From: Actinacidiphila rubida
Lineage (GTDB): Bacteria > Actinomycetota > Actinomycetes > Streptomycetales > Streptomycetaceae
Length of the DNA: 64,000 nt
Direction of reading: 5' to 3'
NCBI RefSeq assembly: GCF_900110255.1
Contig: NZ_FODD01000001.1
Coordinates: 186,001 to 250,000 of the forward strand
The position numbers and the translations under genes were made by a program. Below the pieces are notes generated by a model. That model did not search any database and was not told the origin of the DNA. It saw only the letters and a list, made by a program, of their open reading frames with translations. How positions within the stretch are numbered: position 1 is the first letter of the stretch; each line of letters starts with the position of its first letter. Shown one piece after another: positions 8,377-17,278 of this stretch.

Positions 8377-8792
8377 TGCGCCCGGTGGACGGGGTCCGGG
8401 CCCTGCCGTGGCCGGGGCGGGCGCGTCGGGCGTCGGGCGCCTGACGAGGCCTTCACCCGGCGTGTGACGGGATGTCGAACGGGGCGGGCGGACGGGGCGC
8501 CTGACAGGCCGTGGGCCGACCCGCGCACGAGGCACGCACCGCCCTGCCGGAACGACCGCAACTGGGCCTGCGCACCGAATCGTTACCGGACCGACACCAG
8601 ACATCCGCAGGCCCGGCAAACCCCTGCGCAAAGCCGCCTCTACCGGGTGGTAGGCCGCCCGTCGCCGTCGACGCGCGGTGTGTGCTGCCGCTCACTCTTT
8701 CGGGCACGTGGTCCGGCCCGGGATTGACCGGGTAGCGTGGCCGCTGGTTGCGACCACAGGCAGACGGCTCACAGAGGCGGGAGTGTACGGCG
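8377..8792. other. gene-free leader/intergenic region
   Basis: About 415 bases upstream of the proline-rich membrane protein gene. It has GC-rich direct-repeat-like stretches (GGGCGCGTCGGGCGTCGGGCGCC near 8415) and a more mixed stretch after 8660 that may hold the promoter. No convincing -35/-10 pair was found. Confidence 0.4.
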
Positions 8793-10241
8793 ATGCACAG
8801 CAGCGGACGCGGCGAGGAATCGCCCGAACCGTACCGGGGCGTCGTCCTCCCCTCGGGCCAGGGCCAGCCGCCGATGACGTACGGCGAGCACGTACAGCCC
8901 GCCGCCGGGACGCCCTGGGGCAGCACGCCGGCGCCCGGCGCAGCCCCGCTTCCGCCCCCTGCGGCGGACGCCACGCAGATGCTGCCGCCCTACCCGGGCG
9001 GTGTTCCGGCGCACGGCATGCCGCCCGCCGACCCGATGGCGTCGGTCCCTGTGGCGGACGCCACGCAGATGCTGCCGCCCTACCCCGGCGGCGCGCCCAT
9101 GATGCCGCCGCAGCCGGCCCAGATGCAGGGCGGGGTGCCGCCCGTCCCGCCGCAGCAGCCGCCCCACCAGCCGTACCTGCCCCCCACCCCGCCGCAGGGC
9201 CCGCAGCCCGAGGCCCCCGCGGAGGCGACCCAGGCGCTGCCCCTGTCGATATTCCAGGAGCAGGACAACGCCGAGCCCGCCTCCTACGGCGCCGCGCCCT
9301 ACGGCCAGCAGCCCGGCTACGACCAGGGGTACGGCGGCCAGGACTTCGGTGGCCAGGACTTCGGCGGAGCCCCCCAGGACGGGCAGTCCGGCGTCCAGCA
9401 CGACAGCGACTACGACCACCTCTTCCGCCAGGACGTCCCGAGCCCGGCGCCGGTGCGGCCGCACATCATCCAGCCGCACGACCGCCAGCAGGCCCCGCAG
9501 GGGTACGGCCAGGGCCCCGGCCCCGGCGGACCCGGTTACGGCCAGCAGGGCGGCTACGAGCCGCCGCAGTACGGCTACGACGACGCGGGCGACGGCGGCC
9601 GCCGCAAGATGTCGCCCAAGGTGCTGATCGGCATCGTGGTGGCCGGCTGCGTGGTCGCCGGCCTGGTCGTCGGCGGGCTCCTCAACAGCGGCGGCAACGC
9701 CAGCGCCGACAACGCGGGCGGCAAGCAGTCCACCGGGGCCGGCACGCCCAGCGCCTCCGCCAGCGGCAGCTCCGCCTCCGGCGACGCCGCCAAGCAGCAG
9801 GCCGAGGCCCTGGACGCGCTGCTCAAGACCAGCGGCAGCAGCCGCAGCTCGGTCGTCAACGCCGTCGAGTCGATCAAGAACTGCGACAACCTCGACGGTG
9901 CCGCGGGCGACCTGCGCGCCGCGGCCGGCCAGCGCAACGGCCTGGTGACCAAGCTCGGCACGCTGTCGGTGGACAAGCTTCCCGGCCACGCCGACCTCAC
10001 CGACGCGCTCACCAAGGCGTGGCACGCGTCGGCCTCCGCCGACAGCCACTACGCGAGCTGGGCCGACCAGGCCAAGAACCCCAAGGTCTGCAAGGGCGGC
10101 CACGCCCACAGCACCAACGAGCTGCAGACCGCCAACCGCGAGAGCGGCTCGGCCACCGAGCAGAAGAAGCGCGCGGTCAAGCTGTGGAACGCCATCGCCA
10201 GCCAGTACGGCCTCACCGAGCGCCAGTACAGCCAGCTCTGA
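8793..10241 (+). CDS. Pro/Gln-rich single-pass membrane protein with TQxLP motifs
   Basis: 482 residues. The N-terminal 270 residues are low-complexity Pro/Gln/Gly/Tyr-rich, followed by one transmembrane helix (VLIGIVVAGCVVAGLVVGGLL) and an extracytoplasmic helical domain of about 170 residues ending ...YGLTERQYSQL. The cytoplasmic part carries two near-identical blocks, ADATQMLPPYPGG, and a third related EATQALPLS. T-x-x-L motifs of this kind are candidate phosphothreonine sites for Ser/Thr kinases and FHA readers. The ATG at 8793 follows GGCGGGAG. The extracytoplasmic domain is not one I recognise. Confidence 0.8.
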   Translation: MHSSGRGEESPEPYRGVVLPSGQGQPPMTYGEHVQPAAGTPWGSTPAPGAAPLPPPAADATQMLPPYPGGVPAHGMPPADPMASVPVADATQMLPPYPGGAPMMPPQPAQMQGGVPPVPPQQPPHQPYLPPTPPQGPQPEAPAEATQALPLSIFQEQDNAEPASYGAAPYGQQPGYDQGYGGQDFGGQDFGGAPQDGQSGVQHDSDYDHLFRQDVPSPAPVRPHIIQPHDRQQAPQGYGQGPGPGGPGYGQQGGYEPPQYGYDDAGDGGRRKMSPKVLIGIVVAGCVVAGLVVGGLLNSGGNASADNAGGKQSTGAGTPSASASGSSASGDAAKQQAEALDALLKTSGSSRSSVVNAVESIKNCDNLDGAAGDLRAAAGQRNGLVTKLGTLSVDKLPGHADLTDALTKAWHASASADSHYASWADQAKNPKVCKGGHAHSTNELQTANRESGSATEQKKRAVKLWNAIASQYGLTERQYSQL

Positions 10242-10402
10242 CCCGTTCCCCGGCCGGCAGGTCCCTGTTGGTCCCGTGCCCCCCGCGTGCCGCCTGAAGG
10301 GCGGCCGTAGGGGCGTCACGCCCTCCTCGACGCCCTTCGGGGCAGAGCAGCGGCCGAACCCCGGAACCCGGTGGGCCGGGAGTGTCCCGGAAACACGCGA
10401 AA

Positions 10403-10445
10403 GGCCCGGAAGGTCCGCACCCTTGTGAGGTGGAACCTCCGGGCC
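10403..10445 (-). terminator. terminator of the binding-protein gene
   Basis: Inverted repeat GGCCCGGAAGGT / ACCTCCGGGCC (one unpaired base, loop of about 20) between convergent genes. Read on the minus strand it ends CCGGGCCTTT, a short U-tract. Confidence 0.55.
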
Positions 10446-10496
10446 CTCTCCGTCCGTCCGGCGTCAGGTGGGCATCAGGTGGCCGTCAGGCGGTCG

Positions 10497-11747
10497 TCAG
10501 TGGTCCTGCGACAGCGTCGCGGTCAGGTCGATGAAGCCGGGCCGGGCCGACACCAGGCGTCCGTTGCTCACCTGCTGATAGGTGACCTTGGTGTTGACCA
10601 GTCGCGAGTAGCCGACGATGCCGCGGGTGTCCGCCTCCGTCCAGCCCAGGCTCGGCGTCAGCCCGCCCGTCGACAGGTTCGTGGTGTGGTCCATCGCGTG
10701 CTGCAGGGAGGCCCGCGTGACCGCGGTCTTCGCCTTCATCGCCGACACGACCTTGTCCAGGACCGTGTACGCGATCCACGTGGTCTGCGCGCCCGGGTCG
10801 TCCACGTCGATCCGGTCGTCGTTGAAGGCGTACTTGGTGACCGCCGCCTTCATCTCGTTCCACTCCGGGTCGCTCGACGGCGGGTACCAGCCGGTGACGT
10901 ACGCGTTCTCCAGCGGGCTGTGGGCGCCTCCGGTGGAGTCGACCAGGGACTGCGTCACGCTGCCCAGCACCGACGAGACGCGCACCTTCAGCGGCTCGTC
11001 GGTGACGTGCCGCAGCGAGTCGAAGAAGGTGCTGGTGTGGTCGCCGAGCACGGCGGAGACGCAGTCCGTCGTCTTGTTGCGGCCCACCGCGGTCGCGGCG
11101 ACGTCCGAGTACTGGGTCGCGTTGTCGGGCGTCCGCAGGTCCTTGGCGTCGGCCTTGCCGCCCGCGCGCAGGCCGTCGTCGAGGAAGAACGGGTACTGGT
11201 CGCCGGTGGTCGTGTCCGGGCGGACCAGCGTCACCTTCTTGCACAGGTCGGCCAGCTGCCGCCCGTTGCCGGCCAGCAGCGCCGGCAGCCCGCCGTTGAT
11301 CGGGTACGACTCCACGCTCTGGAACTCGTCCTCGGTGATGCCGAAGCCGCCGATGTACGGGATGTCGTACGTCTCCAGGGCGGAGATGAAGTCGGCGCCC
11401 TTCTCGCTGTACGAACCCACGACCGCCACCGCGCCCGCGTCGTTCGCCTCCTGCGCGCACTTCCTGACCGCGACGATGTCGTCCCGCTCGTTGCAGGTGA
11501 GGACCTTCAGCGGACGGCCGCCGAAACTGTCGTGGTCCTTGGCGTACTTCTCGTACACCTGGGCCATTGCCAGCATTCCGGGCATATTGGTCGCATTGGT
11601 GTCGACCGGGGCCCACGTCATGACGACCACGGGGCCCGGGGAGCCCCCCGTGCCCCCCGGAAGGACCCCGCAGGCACTGAGCAGCGCGGATGTGGCGACA
11701 AGAGCGACGGCGGCCCGGCGGGTCCCGCGCACACGCTGTTCAGTCAT
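10497..11747 (-). CDS. branched-chain amino-acid type substrate-binding lipoprotein
   Basis: A 416-residue secreted lipoprotein. The signal peptide MTEQRVRGTRRAAVALVA leads to the lipobox LLSAC with Cys26 as the lipidated residue. The mature part is a type-1 periplasmic-binding fold (VVVMTWAPVDTN, AVAVVGSYSEKGADFISALE, IPYIGGFGITEDEF), as in Leu/Ile/Val receptors. No permease or ATPase genes are adjacent, so it is an orphan receptor or works with a distant transporter. The ATG at 11747 has CCGGAG just upstream. The frame extends 77 codons further without support. Confidence 0.85.
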   Translation of the reverse strand: MTEQRVRGTRRAAVALVATSALLSACGVLPGGTGGSPGPVVVMTWAPVDTNATNMPGMLAMAQVYEKYAKDHDSFGGRPLKVLTCNERDDIVAVRKCAQEANDAGAVAVVGSYSEKGADFISALETYDIPYIGGFGITEDEFQSVESYPINGGLPALLAGNGRQLADLCKKVTLVRPDTTTGDQYPFFLDDGLRAGGKADAKDLRTPDNATQYSDVAATAVGRNKTTDCVSAVLGDHTSTFFDSLRHVTDEPLKVRVSSVLGSVTQSLVDSTGGAHSPLENAYVTGWYPPSSDPEWNEMKAAVTKYAFNDDRIDVDDPGAQTTWIAYTVLDKVVSAMKAKTAVTRASLQHAMDHTTNLSTGGLTPSLGWTEADTRGIVGYSRLVNTKVTYQQVSNGRLVSARPGFIDLTATLSQDH

Positions 11748-11907
11748 GTCTCCGGAAGATTCCGTTTTCGTCCCAACGTGGGGGTGACCCGAGGGGAACG
11801 AGCGGTCACTTTCGGGTGAATTACAGGTGCTGGTGTTCGAGTGCGTACGATCGGGGACCGTGCAAGGTTCGGAGAAGTCTTCCCGTCGTGCCCGCCGCTC
11901 CTCCACG

Positions 11908-12354
11908 ATGGGAGGCATGCCGCACAACGACATGCCGTGGTGGCGCTGGCGCAGCAACGTGCGTTCCGCGCTGCACATGATCAGCGACCCGGTCTTCCAG
12001 CGCGACGTCTGGCAGGCCGGCGTGCCGGGCTACGGCGACGTCACCGACGCCGTGTACCGCCTGGTCGAGGACACGTGGCTCGACAACTGGTCCGCCGAGA
12101 AGTACGTCGGCACCATATTCCGGGACGCCCAGGAGGCGGCTCTGGTCGACGTGGCCGTGCTGCGCGTCCTCAAGATCCTCCACCAGGTCGGCGCCGACGC
12201 ACCGGTCCAGGCGTACCTCGACCACCCCGCCTGGCCCGAGGCCGTGAACGCCGCCCGCGAGGCCCATGTGAGGCTCGCCACGGCCGACCAGGACGACGTC
12301 GACGCCCCGCCGCGCTCGCTCGAGGTCCTGGCGATCCTCAACCGGACCGCGTGA
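11908..12354 (+). CDS. SCO4402-family protein
   Basis: About 148 residues, all alpha, Trp-rich at the start (DMPWWRWRSNVRSALHMI), matching the small uncharacterised actinomycete family named after SCO4402. No enzymatic motif is visible. It lies directly upstream of purU on the same strand. The start is uncertain: ATG at 11908 or 11917, neither with an ideal ribosome-binding site. Confidence 0.7.
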   Translation: MGGMPHNDMPWWRWRSNVRSALHMISDPVFQRDVWQAGVPGYGDVTDAVYRLVEDTWLDNWSAEKYVGTIFRDAQEAALVDVAVLRVLKILHQVGADAPVQAYLDHPAWPEAVNAAREAHVRLATADQDDVDAPPRSLEVLAILNRTA

Positions 12355-12502
12355 CGCACCCGGCGCACAGCCGACCCACCCGGGGACTCCCACCACGCGC
12401 CGGCCCGTCACGGGTGGTCCCACCGCACGCCCCCGCGCCGGACTCCCGTCCGCGTGCCGGACACGTCTGCCCGCGCCGGCCCGCCTGTGCGAGGCTTGCG
12501 GC

Positions 12503-13444
12503 GTGAACGAACAGCCGTCGCCCGCCGCCGGGCCCGCCGCGCGGCAGCAGTCCGCGCAGCAGGAGCAGGCACCGCAGCGGGCCGCCGAGCAGCCGCGCCC
12601 GCAGTACGTGCTCACGCTGTCGTGCCCCGACAAGCAGGGCATCGTGCACGCGGTCTCCAGCTACCTGTTCATGACCGGCTGCAACATCGTCGACAGCCAG
12701 CAGTTCGGCGACCAGGACACCGGCCTGTTCTTCATGCGCGTCCACTTCTCCGCCGAGCCCGCGGTCACCGCGGACAAGCTCCGCGCGAGCTTCGCCGCCG
12801 TGGCCGGCGCCTACCAGATGGAGTGGGCGATCCACCCCTCCGACGAGCGCATGCGCATCGTGCTCCTGGTCAGCAAGTTCGGCCACTGCCTCAACGACCT
12901 CCTGTTCCGCAGCAGCATCGGCGCGCTGCCGGTCGAGATCGCCGCCGTCGTCTCCAACCACACCGACTTCCGCGACCTCGCCACCTCCTACGGTGTGCCG
13001 TTCCACCACATCCCCGTCACCCGGGAGAACAAGGCCGAGGCCGAGGCCCTGCTGCTGGAACTGGTGGAGAAGGAAGGCGTCGAACTCGTCGTCCTCGCCC
13101 GCTACATGCAGGTCCTCTCCGACGACCTGTGCGGCAAGCTGTCCGGGCGGATCATCAACATCCACCACTCCTTCCTGCCGAGCTTCAAGGGCGCCAAGCC
13201 CTACCACCAGGCCCACGCCCGTGGCGTCAAGCTCATCGGCGCGACCGCGCACTACGTGACGGCCGACCTCGACGAGGGGCCGATCATCGAGCAGGAGGTC
13301 GAGCGCGTCGGCCACGAGGTCACGCCCGAGCAACTGGTCGCCGTCGGCCGCGACGTGGAGTGCCAGGCGCTGGCGCGTGCCGTGAAGTGGCACAGCGAGC
13401 ACCGGGTGCTGCTCAACGGGCACCGCACCGTCGTCTTCGCCTGA
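12503..13444 (+). CDS. purU: formyltetrahydrofolate deformylase
   Basis: Hydrolyses 10-formyl-THF to THF and formate, supplying formate and balancing one-carbon pools. The 313 residues contain a Pro/Gln-rich N-terminal extension of about 33, an ACT domain (YVLTLSCPDKQGIVHAVSSY), then a formyl-transferase-fold catalytic domain with the Asn-His-Asp set in NIHHSFLPSFKG and ATAHYVTADLDEGPIIEQ. The GTG start at 12503 has GAGG eight bases upstream. The extension makes it slightly longer than the usual 280-290 residues. Confidence 0.93.
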   Translation: MNEQPSPAAGPAARQQSAQQEQAPQRAAEQPRPQYVLTLSCPDKQGIVHAVSSYLFMTGCNIVDSQQFGDQDTGLFFMRVHFSAEPAVTADKLRASFAAVAGAYQMEWAIHPSDERMRIVLLVSKFGHCLNDLLFRSSIGALPVEIAAVVSNHTDFRDLATSYGVPFHHIPVTRENKAEAEALLLELVEKEGVELVVLARYMQVLSDDLCGKLSGRIINIHHSFLPSFKGAKPYHQAHARGVKLIGATAHYVTADLDEGPIIEQEVERVGHEVTPEQLVAVGRDVECQALARAVKWHSEHRVLLNGHRTVVFA

Positions 13445-13450
13445 GGCGTC

Positions 13451-13492
13451 AGTACCCGCACGGAAGTACCCGCACGGAAGTACCCGCACGGA
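13451..13492 (+). repeat. 14-bp tandem repeat after purU
   Basis: Three perfect copies of AGTACCCGCACGGA, starting six bases after the purU stop codon. Confidence 0.8.
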
Positions 13493-13594
13493 CCAGGCCC
13501 GTTCGACGCTCCTCGCCCGCTCGGGCCCTTCTCCGGCCCCTCAGCCCATGGACCCTCCGGCCCTTCAGCCCGTCGGCCCGTCGGCCCTACCGTC

Positions 13595-15217
13595 CTACAA
13601 CCGGGACAGCGAAGCCGCCGAGTAGAGCACGTCGTGGATCGCCGCGCGATCGCCGTCCTTGCCCGCCGCGGCGTGCTCCGGCTGCAGATGGCCGGCCGCC
13701 AGCTGGCAGAACTCCTGCCCGTCCATGGCGACATGGGCGACCATCCCCTCCGCGGACGCCGAGGCGCCCGGCGAGTCCAGCGGCAGATACCAGTTGCCGC
13801 CGCCCTCGCCCTCGATCTCCAGCCGCAGCGACCGCCCCGGCGCGCCCGCGGGCAGCAGCCTCGACGGGGACTCGGCCAGTCCGGACCGCCGCCGCGCGGC
13901 GAGCGCCGACGGCAGCAACCGCGCGGCCAGGTCGATCATCCGGTGCAGGTGGCGGGGCGCCGGCGGCTCGTACGGGTAGTCCACGGCCTCGGCGATGTCC
14001 CCGGCGTGCAGCCAGCACTCGAAGGCACGGTCGACGAACGCGTCCCGCAACGGCAGCGAGGACTCCCCGTAGTCGACCTCCAGCCCCGACGCGCCGGAAC
14101 CGGCGAACGACACCGTGCGCACCAGGGTGTGGCTCTGCTCGCGCCACGACGACCGCAGCGTGGCCCCCGGCAGGTCGCGCGCGGCCGCCCAGTGGGCCTC
14201 GGTCCGCTGACCAGGGTCGACCGGCAGCTCGGCGTCGCCGCGGGCACGCCAGAAGCGCGCTCTCGTCGCCGGTCCCGGACCGCCCGAGCCCTCTGGCTGC
14301 TGCCCCGGCGGGACCAAGCCGCCGCCGGGACCCGGCAGGCCCAGCGCCCGCGCGACGAGGCTGTCCACCGCCGTGAGGTGCGCGATGACCTGTCCCACCG
14401 TGAACTGCCGCGACACCGGCTCCTCGTCGAACCAGCGCAGCTCGACCGGCGCCTTCCAGTAGCCGTCACCCAGGTCGCGCAGCAGGGCGTCGAGCCGCGC
14501 CGCCTCCGCGTCGTAGGGGCCCGCCCAGTCCGGCACCGGGATGCGCGCCGGGCGGCGGCCGAGACAGCCCTCCAGCACCCGCGCGCGCAACAGCGGGTCG
14601 AGGTCGAGCGACTCCTCCTGGTGCAGCAGCCCGACGGCGTCCCGCAGCCGCAGCGCCTCGTCCGCGCAGGCCGCGCAATCCGTCAGGTGCACCTCGACGG
14701 CGAGCGACTCGTCCTGCGAACAGGCGGTCAGCGCCCAGGCACCGAGCAGGGATTTGAGCGTGGTGTGGTCGTACTGGGGCAGGCCGGCGGATGCGGGCGG
14801 CGCCACGGGTCCGCCGCCGCCCGAACTCCGGTCCAGGCCCCTGGCCGTGAGCGAGGGGACAGCCGGCGGGCCGGGCAGCCCCGGGCCGTCGGGACGCCCG
14901 TCGTTCGCGTCGTTCGCGTCGGCCCCGTCGGCCCCGTCGGCCCCGACGGTTTCGTCGCGGCGCTCGGGCCGGCCGTGTTGTTCGGCCTCGTCGTGCGGCT
15001 CGGGCTCGTCCTGCCGCTCGGATGCGTCGTCCGGCTGGGGTCCGCCGTGCTGCTCGTACTGCTCGGGCTCGGCGTGCTCCTCGAACGGATGGTCCGCGGG
15101 CCCGTACGGGCCGCCCTGCCCACCGCCCTGCTCGCGCTGGTGCGGCACGCGGGGCACGTCGCCGTCCTCGTCGTTGCCCCCGCCCTCGCCGCCGTTGCGG
15201 TACGCCTGCCCGCTCAC
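13595..15217 (-). CDS. anti-sigma factor: zinc-finger (ZAS) fused to a mycothiol-dependent maleylpyruvate isomerase-like domain
   Basis: 540 residues. The first 150 or so are acidic and disordered (many EH, QP and GADGAD stretches). A zinc-binding anti-sigma segment with H-x3-C-x2-C (HLTDCAAC, near residue 175) follows, then a DinB/MDMPI-type fold whose metal-site elements are still visible (VGQVIAHL near 270; ECWLHAGDIAEA near 405). The GTG start overlaps the sigma gene stop (GTGA at 15217-15214), so the two are co-translated. Expected to hold the upstream sigma factor and release it on a signal. The MDMPI part suggests thiol or metal sensing (inference). Confidence 0.85.
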   Translation of the reverse strand: MSGQAYRNGGEGGGNDEDGDVPRVPHQREQGGGQGGPYGPADHPFEEHAEPEQYEQHGGPQPDDASERQDEPEPHDEAEQHGRPERRDETVGADGADGADANDANDGRPDGPGLPGPPAVPSLTARGLDRSSGGGGPVAPPASAGLPQYDHTTLKSLLGAWALTACSQDESLAVEVHLTDCAACADEALRLRDAVGLLHQEESLDLDPLLRARVLEGCLGRRPARIPVPDWAGPYDAEAARLDALLRDLGDGYWKAPVELRWFDEEPVSRQFTVGQVIAHLTAVDSLVARALGLPGPGGGLVPPGQQPEGSGGPGPATRARFWRARGDAELPVDPGQRTEAHWAAARDLPGATLRSSWREQSHTLVRTVSFAGSGASGLEVDYGESSLPLRDAFVDRAFECWLHAGDIAEAVDYPYEPPAPRHLHRMIDLAARLLPSALAARRRSGLAESPSRLLPAGAPGRSLRLEIEGEGGGNWYLPLDSPGASASAEGMVAHVAMDGQEFCQLAAGHLQPEHAAAGKDGDRAAIHDVLYSAASLSRL

Positions 15218-15789
15218 CGCACACCTCTCGGCCCGCGGGAGTCCAGGGGGTGCGGCGGCTGTTCGGCGGTCTCCATCGCCGTCGACAGCAACTGAAGCCC
15301 CAGGCGCAGCCGGCGCCGGGCCTCGTCCTCGCTCACGCCGAGGCCGGCGGCCGCGGCACGGTAGTCCAGCCGCTCACGGTAGGCGAGTTCGAGCGCCGCA
15401 CGCAGCGGCGCGGGCATCGACGTCACGATGAAGTCGGCGCGCGCCGCGGTGTTGGCCTCGCGGACCCGCGCCTCGACCTCGGCGGGCGTGGACCGCCCGC
15501 GGTGCTCGTACTGCCGCAACTGGTGGACCGCGTGGCGCTGCGTCAGGGAGGCGATCCAGGAACGCAGCGAGCCGTGCTTGGGGTCGAACGCGTCCGGGTT
15601 CTCCCAGATGTAGCCGAACACCTCACGCGTGATGAGGTCGGCCGCGTCGTCGTCGTCCATCACGCGGTGGGCCAGGCTGTGCACGAGCGAGGCGTAACGG
15701 TCGTAGAGCTCGGCGAGCGCGGCCTCCTCGCCGCGAGCGAGCCGCTGCTGCATCTTGCGGTCCCAGCGCGGCGGTGCGGGTGTCGCCAT
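15214..15789 (-). CDS. ECF-type RNA polymerase sigma factor
   Basis: A 191-residue ECF sigma factor. Region 2 (AELYDRYASLVHSLAHRV ... VFGYIWENPDAFDPKHGSL) and region 4 helix-turn-helix (LELAYRERLDYRAAAAGLGV) are present, with a short linker and no sigma-1.1 or sigma-3 domain. The ATG at 15789 follows GGGGGACGGGAG; the upstream open frame is an artefact. It is followed in the same operon by the zinc-finger/MDMPI anti-sigma factor with a four-base overlap. Regulon unknown. Confidence 0.9.
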   Translation of the reverse strand: MATPAPPRWDRKMQQRLARGEEAALAELYDRYASLVHSLAHRVMDDDDAADLITREVFGYIWENPDAFDPKHGSLRSWIASLTQRHAVHQLRQYEHRGRSTPAEVEARVREANTAARADFIVTSMPAPLRAALELAYRERLDYRAAAAGLGVSEDEARRRLRLGLQLLSTAMETAEQPPHPLDSRGPRGVR

Positions 15790-16080
15790 CTCCCGTCCCC
15801 CTTCGCCTCGTCCCACCCTGTCGTCGTCCGTGTGCCCCGTATCAGGCCGGGTACCGACCGTGGCCGGTGGTGCCCGGGCGGTCCGGAGCGCTCCGCACCG
15901 ACGGTACCGGCCGTCTGCGACGGCGTACGCCGGTTTGCACCAACCTGCTGACGGTCGTGACCGGTTTTGGCGCTCTGTTATGCGGGTGTGACCGGTGAGC
16001 GGCAGAGTTACGGCGGAGAACGGGCATAGGGTCGACGGGACGACGAGCTGGCAGGCGACGGCAGGGCGAGGTGGGAACCG

Positions 16081-16443
16081 GTGCTGGTGACCCGGGCCGA
16101 GCGGGACGGCTGGGTGGTGGTGACGGTCGAGGGAGAGATGGACCTCATCTCCTCGCCCGCCGTCCGGCAGAAGGTGCACGACGTGGTGGCCGACGGGCGG
16201 CGCAGCGTGGTGCTCGACCTCTCCGACGTGCGTTTCTGCGACTCGAGCGGCGTGGGCGTGCTGATCGGCGCACGCCGGCTCATGCGCTCCTGCGCGGGCC
16301 GGCTGCGCATCGTGCTGCCCGAGCACGGCGAGGCCGCCACCGGCGGCGGCGCGCACGTCAACCGCGTCCTCGCCGCACTGGGAGTGCGCCGGCTCTTCGA
16401 CGTCTACCCCGACCTCGACACGGCCGCCCCGATGTCGGCCTGA
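16081..16443 (+). CDS. STAS-domain anti-sigma factor antagonist
   Basis: A 120-residue single STAS domain (VVVTVEGEMDLISSPAVRQK ... VVLDLSDVRFCDSSGVGVL), as in RsbV, SpoIIAA and BldG. The DSSG loop near residue 56 carries the Ser normally phosphorylated by a cognate RsbW-like kinase. Such antagonists sequester anti-sigma kinases in partner switching. A candidate kinase (19011-19415) lies 2.6 kb away. GTG start at 16081 with GAGGTGGG upstream. Divergent from the ECF sigma operon, though the ZAS anti-sigma factor there is of another class. Confidence 0.88.
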   Translation: MLVTRAERDGWVVVTVEGEMDLISSPAVRQKVHDVVADGRRSVVLDLSDVRFCDSSGVGVLIGARRLMRSCAGRLRIVLPEHGEAATGGGAHVNRVLAALGVRRLFDVYPDLDTAAPMSA

Positions 16444-16457
16444 GAGCCGGCTTTTCC

Positions 16458-17156
16458 TCAGCTGTCCTCGTCCCCGACCCCGTCCCCGTCCTCGTCGCCG
16501 TGTCCGACCTCGACCTCGACCTCGACCTGCGACGTGCGGACCGCGTAGCCGGCCAGTGACGGCTCCAGCCGGCCGAACGCCTCCCGCGCGGTGGCGTCCA
16601 GCGCCGCGAACACCTCCTCCTCGCAGGCCCCGCGCCGCACCCGGCGCTGTGCTTCGGTGAACAGCAGCCGCAGTACCGTGCCCAGTTGGGCCGCGGCGTG
16701 GCGCGGCACGAACGCGTCCGGCTCCTCGCCCGCACCCGCCGCGATCACCACGGACAGCGCCTGTTCCTGGTGGTCGAACAACTCCCGCAGTCTCGCCCGC
16801 AGTACCGGGCTGTCGTCGATCAGCCGGGTGAAGCCCGGCTGGGTCCACCCCAGCAGCGGGTCGTGCCGCTCGACGGCCGCGAGGTAGTCCCGTCGCACGG
16901 CGTCCAGCGCGGACTCGCCGACGCGGCGGGCGGCGACGGCGCGGGCCGGACCGGTGACCACCTCCTCGTGCATGTCGAAGAAGAGGTCCTCCTTGCGCGG
17001 GAAGTAGTTGGTGACCGTCATCTTCGAGACCCCCGCGACCTCGGCGACCTCGGCGATCGTCGTCGCCTCGAAGCCGCGCTCCATGAACAGGGCGGTGGCG
17101 GCGTGGGTGATCGACCGGCGGGTCTGCTGCTTCTTGAGCTCACGGAGTTGGGCCAT
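16458..17156 (-). CDS. TetR-family repressor
   Basis: 232 residues with the N-terminal HTH (THAATALFMERGFEATTIAE VAEVAGVSKMTVTNYFPRKE) and a ligand-binding helical domain. The acidic tail consists of repeated VEVEVEVGHGDEDGDGVGDED-type residues, an odd low-complexity addition. It is divergent from the mycothiol conjugate amidase gene. Two operator palindromes occupy the -35/-10 spacers of the two facing promoters, so it should repress both itself and the amidase gene. The -10 box ends seven bases before the ATG, so the mRNA is probably leaderless. Confidence 0.88.
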   Translation of the reverse strand: MAQLRELKKQQTRRSITHAATALFMERGFEATTIAEVAEVAGVSKMTVTNYFPRKEDLFFDMHEEVVTGPARAVAARRVGESALDAVRRDYLAAVERHDPLLGWTQPGFTRLIDDSPVLRARLRELFDHQEQALSVVIAAGAGEEPDAFVPRHAAAQLGTVLRLLFTEAQRRVRRGACEEEVFAALDATAREAFGRLEPSLAGYAVRTSQVEVEVEVGHGDEDGDGVGDEDS

Positions 17157-17163
17157 GCCGACC

Positions 17164-17221
17164 AGTTTACTGGGTCGGACCCAAAAATGTGCTTGACTCG
17201 GAGATGGGTCTGACCTAAATT
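17164..17221. promoter_or_regulatory. face-to-face promoters with TetR operators in both spacers
   Basis: Plus strand: TTGACT (17193-17198), 17-base spacer, TAAATT (17216-17221), aimed at the amidase gene. Minus strand: GCACAT (17192-17187), 17-base spacer, TAAACT (17169-17164), aimed at the TetR gene. A perfect palindrome TGGGTC-G-GACCCA (17171-17183) fills the minus spacer. A near-perfect TGGGTC-T-GACCTA (17205-17217) fills the plus spacer. The centres are 34 bp apart. Confidence 0.75.
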
Positions 17222-17278
17222 TATGTCCAGTACAGCGGATCGAGTGGTCGCGCTGGCCGAACAGGAAGGAGGCCCGTC

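Noticed and set aside
10486..10510. GTCAGTGGT at 10496 as a third RecA-NDp box
   Set aside because: No -10 follows at the required six-base spacing, and it overlaps the end of the binding-protein gene.
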